Source of the DNA: Phoenix dactylifera | Lineage: Eukaryota > Streptophyta > Magnoliopsida > Arecales > Arecaceae | NCBI RefSeq assembly: GCF_009389715.1 | Contig: NC_052395.1 | Location: 2,604,001 to 2,668,000, forward strand | Length of the DNA stretch: 64,000 nt | Reading direction: 5' to 3' | Part shown: positions 1 to 11,787 of the stretch, one piece after another | How the letters are laid out: each line of letters begins with the position of its first letter | Position numbering within the stretch: the first letter of the stretch is position 1 | Program-made: the position numbers and the translations under genes | The notes under the pieces: generated by a model | Database searches by the model: none | Told to the model about the DNA's origin: nothing | The model's input: only the letters and a program-made list of their open reading frames with translations

Positions 1-761
1 GATATGCTTGATAAGCCTTTTCTTATTCCCATTATGCAACCTAGGTAGCTTTTTCCTGAACTAGTAATCTATATTGAGGCTTATTTCTTTTTTTCCTTTA
101 GAAGAAATGGTAGAAAGAAATGAGCTAATGATAATCTGCTTCGTTGGAATACAGAGAATTCTCATGTCCTAGAGTTGCTACCCACCCGAACACGGAGCTC
201 GGAAGTATTTTGCCAATGTCCCTAGCGAATATGTCTAAACCAGGAGCAAGAATTGGATAAAAAACAAATTGGTATTCGGTGCATTTTTGTGATAGGATGG
301 AGCAAACCAAGGGATTTTTTAATAAAAAAATCTTTTTATTTTCCATCGGAATGGAGCGAACTGAGGGTTAGGATCCAGAAAATACACAGCCAATTGACAA
401 GCCATGCCCTGTCTATGATTTATCCTTAAGGGTTGGAGAATAATCTCCAATCCATGACTGATGCATGAGACAACAGCTGAATCTCATAGAGCAGAGGATT
501 AATGATTTTGAGCTGATGCAATCTGGAGGCCCTTCCAGGCTACTTGAAGCTCTGGCTAACAGCGCAGCCGCATCCCGTATTACGATAAGGTAGCATCTTA
601 TATGATGACCCAGCATCCACCTCTGTTTCCCTACCGTGCCTCAGAATAAACGGATTTATCATGTGTAATACCTTGAAGAGGAACTTGAAGAATGCTTTGT
701 GTAACAGTCTTAAAAAGTTTTTTTTCATCCATACAAAGAGCGTGGGTGTTTTGCCCTCTAT

Positions 762-1062
762 ATCGAAGAGCAGGCTTTGTCACAACAGAGCACTCCATGT
801 ATCCAAAGCATTTGACAACGCCAGGTAGACGAAGCAAGTAGAACATATGAACTGAAAGATAAAATCTTTGACCACAGGCAGTAACGAAGATGCAGAAGGC
901 AAATCCATCAGCAAGTTACTAACATGTCAAGTATATTTGAAATATGCAGTCTGACTTAATATCCAAGAGCAGGCTTTGTCACAACGGATAAGAACACTAC
1001 ATGAACACCAAAGGACAGCTGGTAGAACATACGAACTAAGAAGCAAAATTTTTGCATACTTA
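762..1062. repeat. Diverged direct duplication downstream of the RABD gene
   Basis: Two blocks about 197 bp apart share the phrase AGAGCAGGCTTTGTCACAAC (near 767 and 965). Each is followed by a similar stretch beginning GTAGAACATA (near 839 and 1021). They look like an old duplication of about 100 bp. The rest of 1-1350 is AT-rich and contains no coding sequence I recognise; its right part is probably the 3' UTR of the minus-strand RABD gene. Confidence 0.55.
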
Positions 1063-1350
1063 AGACCATGTCAGCACATGGCCATTTACACCATATAATA
1101 AGCATATGATAATTTTCACGAATCTAGGAGAACTTTGCCACTTTGCAGACCGACAGCTTTTGTTTTAAACGGACATAGTAAATGTGTCTGTTCTCACACG
1201 TTCAAACCATGCATGGTTTCTAAAAGTTTTCATCATCATTTACACATAAAATAAGCAACCAATAACCCACAATGTTTGCCGCTCCAAACTTGCAACTTCA
1301 GGGACGATCAATAAGGCAAACATTTGCCTTTGAGAAGGAAGAAGTTAAAT

Positions 1351-4300
1351 CTAAGAGCAACAGCTGCTCTTCTGGGCAACAGGCTGACCTCGCATTTGTA
1401 CAGTAGCAGGTCTGTTGGCATTCATAGCTGGTTGGCTTGCCATGCTGCATCCAAAAATTCAGCAGGGTTATCAAGTCTGCTCAGTATTTATAATTGGAAT
1501 TACAATAACATAGGCATCACTAGGTTATGTATTGTTATGGATGATATGCTTGTATGGTCAACATTCAATTCAAGTGCATCAAGATACTATGGTATCCGAG
1601 GATCATCTAGAACCCTAAGAAGAAAATGGAGAGCTTGCTGACATAAATAAAAAAGTAGTAGAAGCTCACCGATTCTTTATCTCTGCTGCCATGGTCATAA
1701 ATGCCTTCTCAACATTGGTAGCATCCTTGGCACTGGTCTCCAAGAATGGTATCCCAATCTCATCAGCAAATGCCTTAGAAGCAGCAAGACTAGATACTAT
1801 TAGTTGCCAAAGAGATCAAGTGACGACCTCATATGAGAAAATATAAGTAGCTTTTGCCTGATCCTTGAGAACACATTGCATAATAATAGAAACTAGCCAA
1901 AAGAACCTTAGCAACATATACAACATATACCTTCCCAGTTTCATAGGAAACCACTCTATTAGCAGCCAGATCACATTTGTTTCCAACCAAAAGCTTGTTC
2001 ACATTGTCACTTGCATACCTGTCTATCTCATTCAGCCATTGCTTTACATTATTAAAACTTTCTTGGTCAGTTACATCATAAACAACCTGCCAAAAACAGA
2101 TCATCAATCCAAAAGCACTTTGGCACACTAAATTGGAATATATGACAATTGAGATATGATAACTGAGCTCACAATGATGCCATGCGCACCACGGTAATAG
2201 CTGCTTGTGATTGTCCTGAAGCGCTCCTGTCCAGCTGTATCCCACTAAATCCCGAAGAAGAAAAAGAAGTCAAAGATCAAAACACACTAAACATTTCGCG
2301 GCAGACATTAACAGAGGTCTTACTTACGATTTGAAGTTTTATGGTTTTCCCATCCTGCTCCACTGTGCGAATTTTCTAATGAGACAGAAGATAATGGTAA
2401 CTACGTTGAGAACAGACGGAAAGTAAAGAGTGAAACATTAGAGCATAAAATCATACTTACAAAATCAACACCAATAGTACTGATGTAACTCTCTAAGTAT
2501 GAATCATCCTGCACAAAAAGAAGAAAAAAGTAAACCTCCTCACCACAGACCTTCATGCATGATAATGGCTTCATAAATTCACATGGACATGCATACCGAT
2601 CAGACATCAACAGATGAAATCACCCTGCCATACATTTGATAACAGCACAAACTCATGTCATAAAAATCCTTTAGCACAGGAATTACTACATATCATGCAA
2701 TTAGAAATATATTAGATGCAAAATTTTACCTATAACTTTTATTGAAGCAATATCTTTATCTTGAGAATATACATGAGGCTACAATTTTGTTCAATTGTAT
2801 AAATAGAAAAACAAGTACTGCCACACCCATCTCAACACATGATGGATTATGACTAGTGAAGGAAAACAAAGAACATTCCCAATTCTTTTTTAATTTCAAG
2901 TGGGTTTGGGCATACCGACTCAAAAGCATCAGAACGAGACATTAGAAGAACTAAAATTCACAACTCAGAGTTGAAGATCAGTGGCGAGGCACAACCAGAT
3001 TCAGGACCATAAGTATGCACAGCAACCACACACACCCTTTCCCCGCCAAGAGAAAGAGGGAGGGGAAGGGGGGGGGCAAAGACAAACTATCCGATAAAAC
3101 AGAGGATTAAAGTAAATAACATAAATTCAGCAGTAGTTCACATAAATCATGCCTTGTAGCCATTTAATGCACTTGATTTGTAGGGATCCATATGGGACTG
3201 CTCTAGGCTGAAAAGATTAAAAACACAGTTTACAGCCTTGCAGATTGTAAATAATCCAAGCTCTTGCCAAGAATGATAGAGAAACCAATACAAATGCTGC
3301 ACACAGTTTCGACTATCCAAAACATGGATAAAGATTCCCTTTAAAACATGAACATTACAAAAAGAAGCAAAAAGTGTTAGATTGAGGTAGTAATGGGCCA
3401 GTGCTTGAGAATCTTGCTAACCATGCTATCTTTTTGAAGTTACTATTACACCATAAAAAGTATTGCCAAAGTAATAACTGGTACGTGTAACTTTCTAATT
3501 CTCCAAAATTTTCGATAATTGTACATCAAAATAATTGAGATACTCAAAATTGCCCTCCACAGCTGAATCACTGAGGACACTTAATAGTGGGTGCCGACCT
3601 TTCACTTAGGTTGCTTACCTGATTAACATGCTGGTAGATATTCCTAAACCATTCTGAAAGTTCTTAGGCAGATGAAGGGTATTAAACTAAAGGATAACAG
3701 AAAAGCACAAAAACCAGAGCAATAAAAACAGTAAGATACTAGAATAATGAAGATGGATAAAAATAAGAAAAGATGTACACTGCGAATTTTAATAAGTGGC
3801 ACATGCAATAATTCAGGTAAATAAGCAAGGATTTTCACCGCAAATCTTAATAAAAGGCATGACTTTCCAACCCCTGAATCTCCAATAAGCAGAAGCTTGA
3901 AAAGATAATCACTGCAAAATGCATAAGTTGGTTAGAATTGCTCTTCTCTTCATATACTTAGTTCTTAAACAAAAAAAAAGAGAGGACGTAATGTATGTTT
4001 ATTTTGAATGCCTGGCAAAAGATGTAGGAACACTTTAGTTGTTTCTATCTGATTTTCCAAGACTACCGACATTTAAGAAAGTTCTAGTTTTATTAAGATT
4101 AAAAAATGCCAATATATTTATAAAGTGTCTGTCGTCAATAATATAAAAGAAAAAAAATAAAAGTAACATGAACATGAGGAAGGGGGGCATTGATAATCCT
4201 TGACTAAGACCAGCTAGGTACGATTCATCAATCACAAGATGCCCAAGAAACAGAAAAAAGGCAATAATCTTGAACTAATTTTTATCCTAAGACCCAGTTG

Positions 4301-7295
4301 CAAGAAAAATTTGCAAGACAATTATTTCTTGTTGCAAGTCACACTGTGTCAACCATGCCCGTTTCTCTTGGGAAGCATCTCACTTTGTCAATTTCCAGTA
4401 ACCACTCCTCTCATGAAACAGGTTAAGCGTGCTCCTTTTGCGAGATAAGAGCATCGCTATAGGTGTAGTCCCTTGCCTATTGAAGTTGTATGCCTTAAAA
4501 GCCACATAACTATTATAACAAAATATTAGAAATTATGCTTCGAACACTTTCAGGTACTGCATTCATACAGTTTTTGGCAGGTTTGTTATGCATTGAGAGA
4601 GTTTTTACATTGCATATTTTGTGATGGGTAAGGTTATAACATAGAATGATTCCTATACTCTTGCAATATATGTGTTGCTTAGCTATTGAAGGTTGGGAAA
4701 CAGTCAGGACTCAGAAGGCTGTCATGGTAGATGGTGTCTGTTAATAGAAAAAAAATAAAACGTCGATGTGTTTCGCATAAAATGATCCAACGGTTGTGAA
4801 AGTGCTCTATGTTTTGTGTTTTTGAGCACATATGGTTGAGAAACATCAAATACATGATTCACATGTTTAAAATAGGAACCTACTGTTAGTGTATTCATAA
4901 TGCGGCCAGATAGGAGCACAGCATATAGTAATAGGTACATAGTTCATTAAACAATTAGACTGGCCTAGAAGTGGAAGTGGTTTTCAATAAGGGATCCACC
5001 ATTAGGATGGCGCTAAAAGTGAACATAAATATAAATATCCAATTGGATTTTCTATTTTCTCTCATAGTTTCACGGTGTATGTGTGTTTGAAATCAAGTAT
5101 CTGATTCCTCCCACGTCCTGATGGAGGTCCTAAGATATTAATTATGAATTTGATAATATCACCATTGATATTTAAAATGTTAAAAAAAGGAATTATGAGC
5201 ACGGAACGATATTATAGTGAAACATTATATACTTTAGAGCTCTTGCCTTGATTTAGAGAAACATCCATCATGCATATGCGTTGCAATGATCTTGTAATTA
5301 GCTATTCTGTGATCTTTTTGGGGTGAGGGGAAGCGAAGGAAACCCACCAGCCTTTTCAGTAAGGCTGTTTTTTTTTAACTTATGGGTCTCCAACTGCAGA
5401 TGGTTTGCCTGACTGAACAAGCGCTTCTTTTTCTGCATTCTCTATTTAAGAAGCATAGTTGTCAGTCCCCTTAAGAGCATCAGGGAGCACCATAATGCCT
5501 AACCACCTATAGCATTCTTGATAACATTCTTCTTTTTGAAAAGGAAAGAAAGAGCAAGCAGGAGTTTCGGCAAAACATTTGCAACTTCTGGAGATCTAAA
5601 AACACCACTGATGTAGTCCACTGATTACTAGATTGCCTCATTTCCCTCCTCGCTGTCTTGTTTTGGATTACTAGGCCATCCTAAAGCATCCATCCAAAAA
5701 GATATTGCCATTAGAAATATGAAAAAACAAGGTTAACTACTTAGCTATGATCAATTCCTTCAAGCTGATAGCAAGAACAATGAGTATCTGAATTGTTTCA
5801 TGCTGGAACATATGATCAGACAACTTGAACCTTATTCTTTTCATTGCTTGATGAGTCCCTTTATTCCAAAGGTCAAAGGGTGGCATCACAACATCATTCA
5901 TTGCAGTACCTAATGAAACCAGTTTTCACATCTTTGAGCACCTTCTAATCCTAATAAGCAAAATACTTTTGTCGTGTGGTTAGGTGCAAATTCACCAGAA
6001 CCCCATAAGGTAGTTAGCAATTGTGAATAAGAGGAGGCAGCAGTGGTGGGCCTTGCTGACATCAAGGATCTTCGAGCGCATTGATGTGATACAGCAAGGT
6101 TCAACTTGCATAAACCTCGAGGCAACAGATTCTGGAAAGAGGTGATGTTGGTGAATTACAAAAATACCACACATGTCACCTTCTTCTCATGACCCAATAC
6201 AGATTCAAACAGCTCGAAACAAATATTCATCATTCAGGAATCAGGAGTACATCATGTCTTGCCTAATTGGACACAACTGAAGTGATGGTTCAGATATGGC
6301 TTAGTAAATTTGACAACCTCATGTAACCCTACCGGCTGGCGGCCTTGTCTTCATTATCATTAACTGGATCCAGTTGCATCTCTGCATATATGTGAACTTT
6401 GTAGGGACTTTCTAGGCACGATGTGAATCTAAGATGGATAACTGGTTCTGATTATAAAATCTGTATGGAGGAAAACCTAAAAGATAACACTCATTCAATG
6501 AAGCCTCTCATCAAGGACAATGTCCTGTTCAGATAGTTGACTGTCTTGCTTCGACTAAATAAACATTTCAGTGATTACTACAGTTATGAGCGTTTGATAT
6601 AGTTTCTTTGCTTTCTTTCGATAGTGGAGAGGGGGGGGGGGGCATAAAGAAGTCCTTAATTTGTCTTGCAATATCACCAGGGCAACAAAGGTGATAACAA
6701 TCTTACTGAAGGAATATGAAGAATTCTGTGTACTAATAAAATCTTGATGAAAATGAACACAAACACGCAGACACTATAACTATAACGTATTTTCATGCAT
6801 TTATAGTTGAAGTCATCCTCCATGCTCATTTACATCGGTGCTTGTTCAACTCTTCTTTTCAAGTATTCAGGGGTTCCACTAAAGAAACACCAGATGAACC
6901 CGTGATTCAACTACATGCCACTTGTGGCGTCCTTTACGTCAACACGCCTCTCAATTTCTTTTCCTGTTGCAAACTTTTGCTCGTTTAAATACCAACAATA
7001 ACTTTTAGGAATAACATCACTCAGCACCCTCGAGAAAACCACTATACCAAGGACTCGCAAGTAAAGCTACTGCAATCGCATCAAATCCACTCCTTAATCA
7101 AAAAGCACGAACAATTTTATCCAGTAAACGAAACGAAACAGGGAAAAATAACAAGAAAATGGAATCAAAAAAGCAATCAAGAACGATTAAGCCTAGAAGG
7201 AAACAGGTCAAGATCAGCAAGCTAAAGCTAACCCTAGATAAACATAATCTCCGGAACTTTTGCAAGAATATAAGAACTTACTATTCGGGATTCAT
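1351..7295 (-). CDS. RABD2: Rab GTPase, RABD2 (Rab1/Ypt1) class, 8 exons, 202 aa
   Basis: This encodes a small GTPase of the Rab1/Ypt1 class, which in plants acts in ER-to-Golgi vesicle traffic. Coding exons on the minus strand are 7295-7282, 3911-3839, 2508-2461, 2375-2328, 2244-2173, 2086-1931, 1773-1670 and 1444-1351. They sum to 609 nt (202 codons plus TAG), and all borders are GT-AG. Visible motifs are the P-loop GDSGVGKS (residues 15-22), the switch I effector segment ending STIGVDF (39-45), DTAGQE (63-68), NKCD (121-124) and TSAK (150-153). The tail ends in CCS, a double-cysteine geranylgeranylation site. The length equals that of plant RABD2 proteins. The start Met gives [18 protein letters not shown], the usual RABD2 N terminus. 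The first coding exon is only 14 nt and is followed by a 3.37-kb intron. Membership of the RABD2 rather than RABD1 subgroup is inferred. Confidence 0.95.
3912..7281 (-). other. RABD2 intron 1 (3.4 kb)
   Basis: This large intron separates the 14-nt first coding exon from the P-loop exon. It is AT-rich with a homopolymer run of G near 6629. I recognise no coding domain or complete transposon in it. Confidence 0.7.
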
Positions 7296-7441
7296 GGCGG
7301 AGGAGCTGGAACCTGACGAACCCTAGAAAGCCTCTTTTGGGGACCGAGGGGAAAGAAATGGAACCCCAAAGTAGGCACGGAGCTTTTCTTCCCCTATTCA
7401 GGAATAGAATGGAGAGAAGGGCAACACCGGGGTTTGAGGGG

Positions 7442-7449
7442 TATTTATA
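7442..7449 (-). promoter_or_regulatory. Probable TATA box of the RABD2 gene
   Basis: The minus strand reads CTATAAATACC here, about 150 bp upstream of the ATG at 7295. This would place the transcription start near 7415 and give a 5' UTR of about 120 nt. The assignment rests on motif and position only. Confidence 0.6.
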
Positions 7450-8277
7450 GCGGAAAAGGAGGCACGGCTTCGGTCGATCGGATCGATGCTTTGTCACCGA
7501 GCACGCTCACGAAGGAGTCGTGGTGGAGTCAGCGGGTCCGATTTGGAGAGGAGACTGTGCGAGTCCAGCTCACACCCCAACTTTACGCCGACGGAAGATC
7601 TTATTTTCTTCCGGACGCTTGCACAGGGTTTCCAAGGCACACTTGTCTGAGGTCACGAAATTTCTTTTTATTTTGCTATAAGATTAAAAAAAAAAAAAGA
7701 ACATTTGTTAGGACCGTTTCTTATCCATGGTCATGCGAATCTTCTCCTACATTTCAATTTATTTTTGGTATGTCATGTCTAAAGAATTTTTTTTCAACAT
7801 TCTTGATGAGCAATGTAAACATTGAAAGTGCATATTCTCCACAATTTGAGGCATTGTTAATTTTGATGGTCAATATTATATTGCATACTTTTATAGTTTT
7901 ATTAGTGGTGAAGTTGGGTCCGCATATAATACACCGGTCTTATTAGTTAAGAAAAGTCCTATCTGAAATTTCATTTAATCACTAAATATCTAAGTTATAG
8001 AAAATTTTTATTTTGATAGAAAGAATTTGTTGTTGCGCTGGAGTTATGTAGAATAGCAATTTATTGCTGATGGAAATTTTTGAAAAAGCAAAAAAGATAG
8101 GGCAAATTATCCAATTGTGCTTGATGTATATAGATCAATGTATGAGCCCATGCACCAAAGCCTTTCTTAACTATCATTTTAAGTCATTAGCTCTAAAATT
8201 TGGTATTTAAAATAATGCTTAAGATTGAAATATCTTTGATGGTGTGTTGATTTTGTTTCAGATAATGTTCCAATTGA
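7450..8277. other. Intergenic DNA between the RABD2 promoter and the gypsy element
   Basis: GC-rich promoter-proximal sequence gives way at about 7660 to AT-rich DNA. An open frame of 170 codons starts at 7434 but has no recognisable domain and crosses the putative core promoter, so I do not call it a gene. Confidence 0.6.
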
Positions 8278-8903
8278 TGGAGGGCAAAATGGATCGTCCT
8301 ATTTTTCGGCATAAGTCACCCAATTTTGGCCAAGCTGAGCTCAGAAGGCCGACCTCAGGAAGCTAACCCCAGAAGGCCGAGCTCAGGAGGCCAACTCCAG
8401 AAAGCCGAGCCCAGACGGCCGACCTCGTCGTCCACATGCTGCGGCCATGCCCTGCAGTAGCCTCACCGCACCATGCTTTGCTTGCTGGCCACGCCACGAC
8501 ATATCAACTAAGAATCATGCCCTGCATTTCCAGCCATACTCTGCTACGACTGTCAACGCCTTACCACTCATAAGAACGGGCTGCACTGTGCGCCACAAGC
8601 AAGCTCTGGCTGCGCGCCATCCCCACTCATGATGGAAACAGGTCATACCTCCGCCACCTAGACACCCCTAAAGGGACTATAAATAGCCCTGTCAGATAAC
8701 ACCTAAGGAACTTTTTTTTCGCTGGACCAACTATATTCACTCTAACTTGAGCGTCGGAGGGCCCTCATCGGAACCCCACCGGTGAGGCTTTGTGCAGGTC
8801 CGCCGCCGCCCAGAAGGTGGCCCCCGTCCTCTCCTTCCACACTTCGGCAGCTCCTCCGACTCCTCCGGCGTGGTCACCCTCGAGCCAGATTTGAACCACA
8901 ACA
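8278..8903 (+). repeat. 5' LTR of the gypsy element
   Basis: This starts TGGAGGGCAAAATGG and ends TTTGAACCACAACA, and it aligns along its whole length with 11788-12441. The U3 part contains short GC-rich subrepeats of the type AAGGCCGAGCTCAG. A TATA box (TATAAATA) lies at 8678-8685. Confidence 0.9.
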
Positions 8904-8907
8904 TATT

Positions 8908-8925
8908 TGGCACTAGAGGAAGGGG
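8908..8925 (+). promoter_or_regulatory. Candidate primer binding site
   Basis: TGGCACTAGAGGAAGGGG starts 4 nt after the 5' LTR, where a retrotransposon primer binding site is expected. It begins with TGG, complementary to a tRNA CCA end. I could not assign the tRNA. Confidence 0.5.
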
Positions 8926-8938
8926 TTAAGTCGTGATC

Positions 8939-10602
8939 ATGAGGTTAAGGGGTCACGGAGCTTCAAATGCATCGAGGAGTCAGGCACCAGCTCTCGGCAA
9001 CTCGCTTCAAAGTCCATCCCTTGCAGAACCGGCGGACCAAATTTTTCAAGTCCAACCGGAGCAGTTTTACCTGCTTGTCCAACAAGTCTAAGCACTCATT
9101 GCGGCTATTCAAGGCCTACAGCAAGTAGAAAACCAGCCTGTACTCCTTCCTCACGAGCATGAGTCCTTAGGATGCCGCTCGCGACGTCATTTTTCTATAG
9201 AGCGTCGCCACCACCGAAGATCCCACCGAGCTCGACCCTCAAGACGGGAGGGCTTGTTGCGCATCCATTATCCTGAGAGCTTGCACCGAAAGCCTGACGC
9301 CTCGAGCACAGGAGTACCCATCTGAGGTGGGGTCTGCCCTATGCCGAGCTACAACAGGAGCCCCGCCCGAGTTCGGCAGAAAAGTTGAGGACTTGGAGCG
9401 GCAGATACAGACGCTTCGAGACCGAGTCCCGAAGCGAGACGCCGACCTCGATTTTAAAACAGAGTCTCTATTCCCTCTATGGATTGTGGATAAGTCAATC
9501 CCCTAGAGGTTCAAGATGTTACAGATTGAGCCATATGATGGCTCATCCGATCCTCTGGATCATTTGGAGAGCTACAAGATCTTTATGATACTCCAAGGGG
9601 CCACAGACGCTCTACTCTGCAGAGCCTTCCCAGCAACTCTCCGCAAGGCAGCTCGTCTTTGGTTTTCTGGACTAAAGCCCAGCTCGATTCTCTCCTTTGA
9701 GCAGCTGAGCAGGCGGCTCACCACCCATTTCGCCGCTAGCCGTCGTCAGCGCTGGACCTCAGACTCTCTCTTCGCCATCAAGCAGAAGAAAGGAGAATCC
9801 TTAAAAGACTACATCAATCGCTTTACCTCGACCATATGGGATGTTCACGATCTCGACCAGTCAATCGCCATGTCGGCATTAAAGACTAGAGCTCGATCCT
9901 ATAAATTTCTATTCTCCATCGAGAAGAGTTTTTCCACCGACTTTGTTGAAATGTTGGCCCGAGCTTGCAAGTACGCCAAGGTTGAGGAAGCTATGGCCTC
10001 TCGGCGGGAGGCAGCCGAACGACATGCCATGATGCAGAAGAAGCGCCATAAGGAGCGCTCCCAACCAAGCAGCAGATTCTTCTGGCATAAGAAAGAGCCT
10101 CCTTGGCCCAAAAGCCTAGCTCGCCCGAGGTCTCCCCTCCAAAAGTTTCAGACATACACTCCTTTCACATCCACGTGAGCAAAGATCCTCATGGAGATTG
10201 AGGGTCAGGGCTACCTCCGACCTCTATTGAGGATGCGACTGACAGAGTCGTGGAAGCGCTCGAAAAAGTACTGCCACTTCCACCGAGATGGCGACCATGA
10301 TACCGAGGATTGCCACGAGCTCCGTGATGAGATCGAGGCACATATCCGCCGAGGTCGGTTGAGTTGTTTTGTCCGTGATCGGGCCTACAGAAGAGAACCC
10401 GAGGAACAAAACCCAGTGCCGTGTGAGGAGCGGAATGACAACCGACCTCTCGCAGGCATCATCAATACCATCAGAGGGCAAGCAAGTAGAGGCACCTGAA
10501 ACATCGAGCTCGAAAGAAGGAGCTTCCTCAAAGCATCCGTGCACTGTGAAAGTCATCTCCTTTTTTGATGAAGACCAAAAGGGCGTTAAGCCCTCTTTAT
10601 GA
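8939..10602 (+). pseudogene. gag of the gypsy element, broken by stops and frameshifts
   Basis: Gag starts at the ATG at 8939 and meets an in-frame TAA at 9089-9091. A frameshift follows. The retrotransposon gag domain is readable at 9516-10178 (for example DPLDHLESYK, RLTTHFAASR and ESLKDYINRF). In the same frame a TGA at 10176-10178 separates it from the zinc-knuckle segment at 10191-10499 (KYCHFHRDGDHDTEDCHEL). The end of gag continues in another frame to 10602 (VISFFDEDQKGV). Gag packages element RNA in intact elements. Here at least two stops and two frame changes make it a pseudogene. Confidence 0.85.
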
Positions 10603-10632
10603 TAACGTTGTAGCTATTTTCTTTATCATTAC

Positions 10633-10845
10633 AAGACTTTAAAAAGGATTTTAGTACATAATGGAAACTCGGCTAACGCCTTATTTTGTAATGCCTTCCA
10701 ATGGATGAGCGCTTCTCTAGCCAGATTCATAGAAGATTCCACCCCAAGAAAGTACTATGAAGTTAAATCTTCTCGTGGCCTAAGTCAGCTCGGCCTACAA
10801 CGCCATTCTTGGCCAACCAAGGCAACAACAAGATTGGGTCTGGTC
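10633..10845 (+). pseudogene. Retropepsin-like protease remnant
   Basis: The frame reading KRILVHNGNSANALFCNAF matches the active-site region of gypsy proteases, normally VDNGSSADILF. The expected Asp is His here. Near 10790-10830 another frame reads SAYNAILGQPR, which resembles the YNAILGRPWL segment at the protease end. The parts lie in different frames, so no product is expected. Confidence 0.65.
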
Positions 10846-10879
10846 TGGCAAAAGAAAATATTTTTGGGTAGCTATGGAT

Positions 10880-11125
10880 CCTGCATGATCATTGCTCCTC
10901 AACCTCGGGGGACAGTGGCGCGGCCCAGAGCTCAACGCCTGCCGCCTCACAGCCTCCAACGACTCTCAGCCGATGCTGAGCCAAGTCCTAAGGAACCTCG
11001 AAGCTCGGGAGCTGTCAATATGTCTCCAAAAGGTACGGAACGCTACTTCGACTTTAAATAATTTCAATATTTCACATATTCCAAGGTCAGAGAATGCAAA
11101 AGCCGACCTACGGGTATCTCCATCT
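10880..11125 (+). pseudogene. RNase H C-terminal remnant of gypsy pol
   Basis: The frame opening at 10892 reads LQKVRNATSTLNNFNISHIP followed by RSENAKADL. This is the conserved end of gypsy RNase H (usually ISHIPRSENARADALSRL). It directly follows the protease remnant, so the reverse transcriptase and most of RNase H are deleted. Integrase does not follow. Confidence 0.8.
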
Positions 11126-11159
11126 CCAACATTGCCCCCCCTCCCCTCGTTTATGTTCT

Positions 11160-11525
11160 CGAGCTGATGCTTACCCCCGAGCTGGATTCTACTCTCGAGC
11201 TCATCTAAGTACTCGAGCTCATCTAAATGCTCAAGCTCTTCTACTCTCGAGCTCATCTAAGTGATCAACGCCAATTCGACACCATTTTGACGCTAATTCG
11301 ATGACATTCGACGTCAACTCAACGACATTCGATGCCAATTCGATGATATTCGACGTCATTTCCATGCCATTTCGATGCTAATTCGATGACATTCTATGCC
11401 AATTCAACGACATTCAACGCCAATTCGACGATATTTGACGCCAATTCGACGACATTCGATGCCAATTCAACGACATTCCATGCCATTTCGATGACATTCG
11501 ACGCCATTTCGACGCCATTCGATGC
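11160..11525. repeat. Minisatellite in the 3' untranslated part of the gypsy element
   Basis: Degenerate repeats of the type CTCGAGCTCATCTAAGTA occupy 11160-11265. A longer array follows at 11266-11525, with units of about 20 bp such as ATTCGACGCCAATTCGACGAC and variants with GATGACATT. Such arrays between pol and the 3' LTR are common in Tat/Ogre-type elements. Confidence 0.75.
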
Positions 11526-11787
11526 TTTCTGCGACGACGCGCCCTGATTTGAGTGGAGTCGACCGCAAGCCAAAGAAGGCCGCTGAAGTCGACCTCGGAG
11601 CAGAGCCGCTTAGCTTGGCCTGGACAGCTTGGTCTAAAGCCCTTAGCTCCAACTGTACGAGATATATCCTACTCGGCACATACATCTCCATAGATACTTG
11701 GCTATATTACAGGACAATCAACGACCGGACTACTTCCTTCGTCCGAGCCAAAAGACACCTCAAATTCGGAAGTCAAGGGGCAAACAA

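Noticed and set aside
7434..7946. 170-codon open frame on the plus strand
   Set aside because: It crosses the RABD2 core promoter on the opposite strand, has no domain, and changes from GC-rich to AT-rich halfway.
10224..10556. 110-codon minus-strand frame in the gypsy element
   Set aside because: It is antisense to the gag zinc-knuckle segment and has no features of its own.
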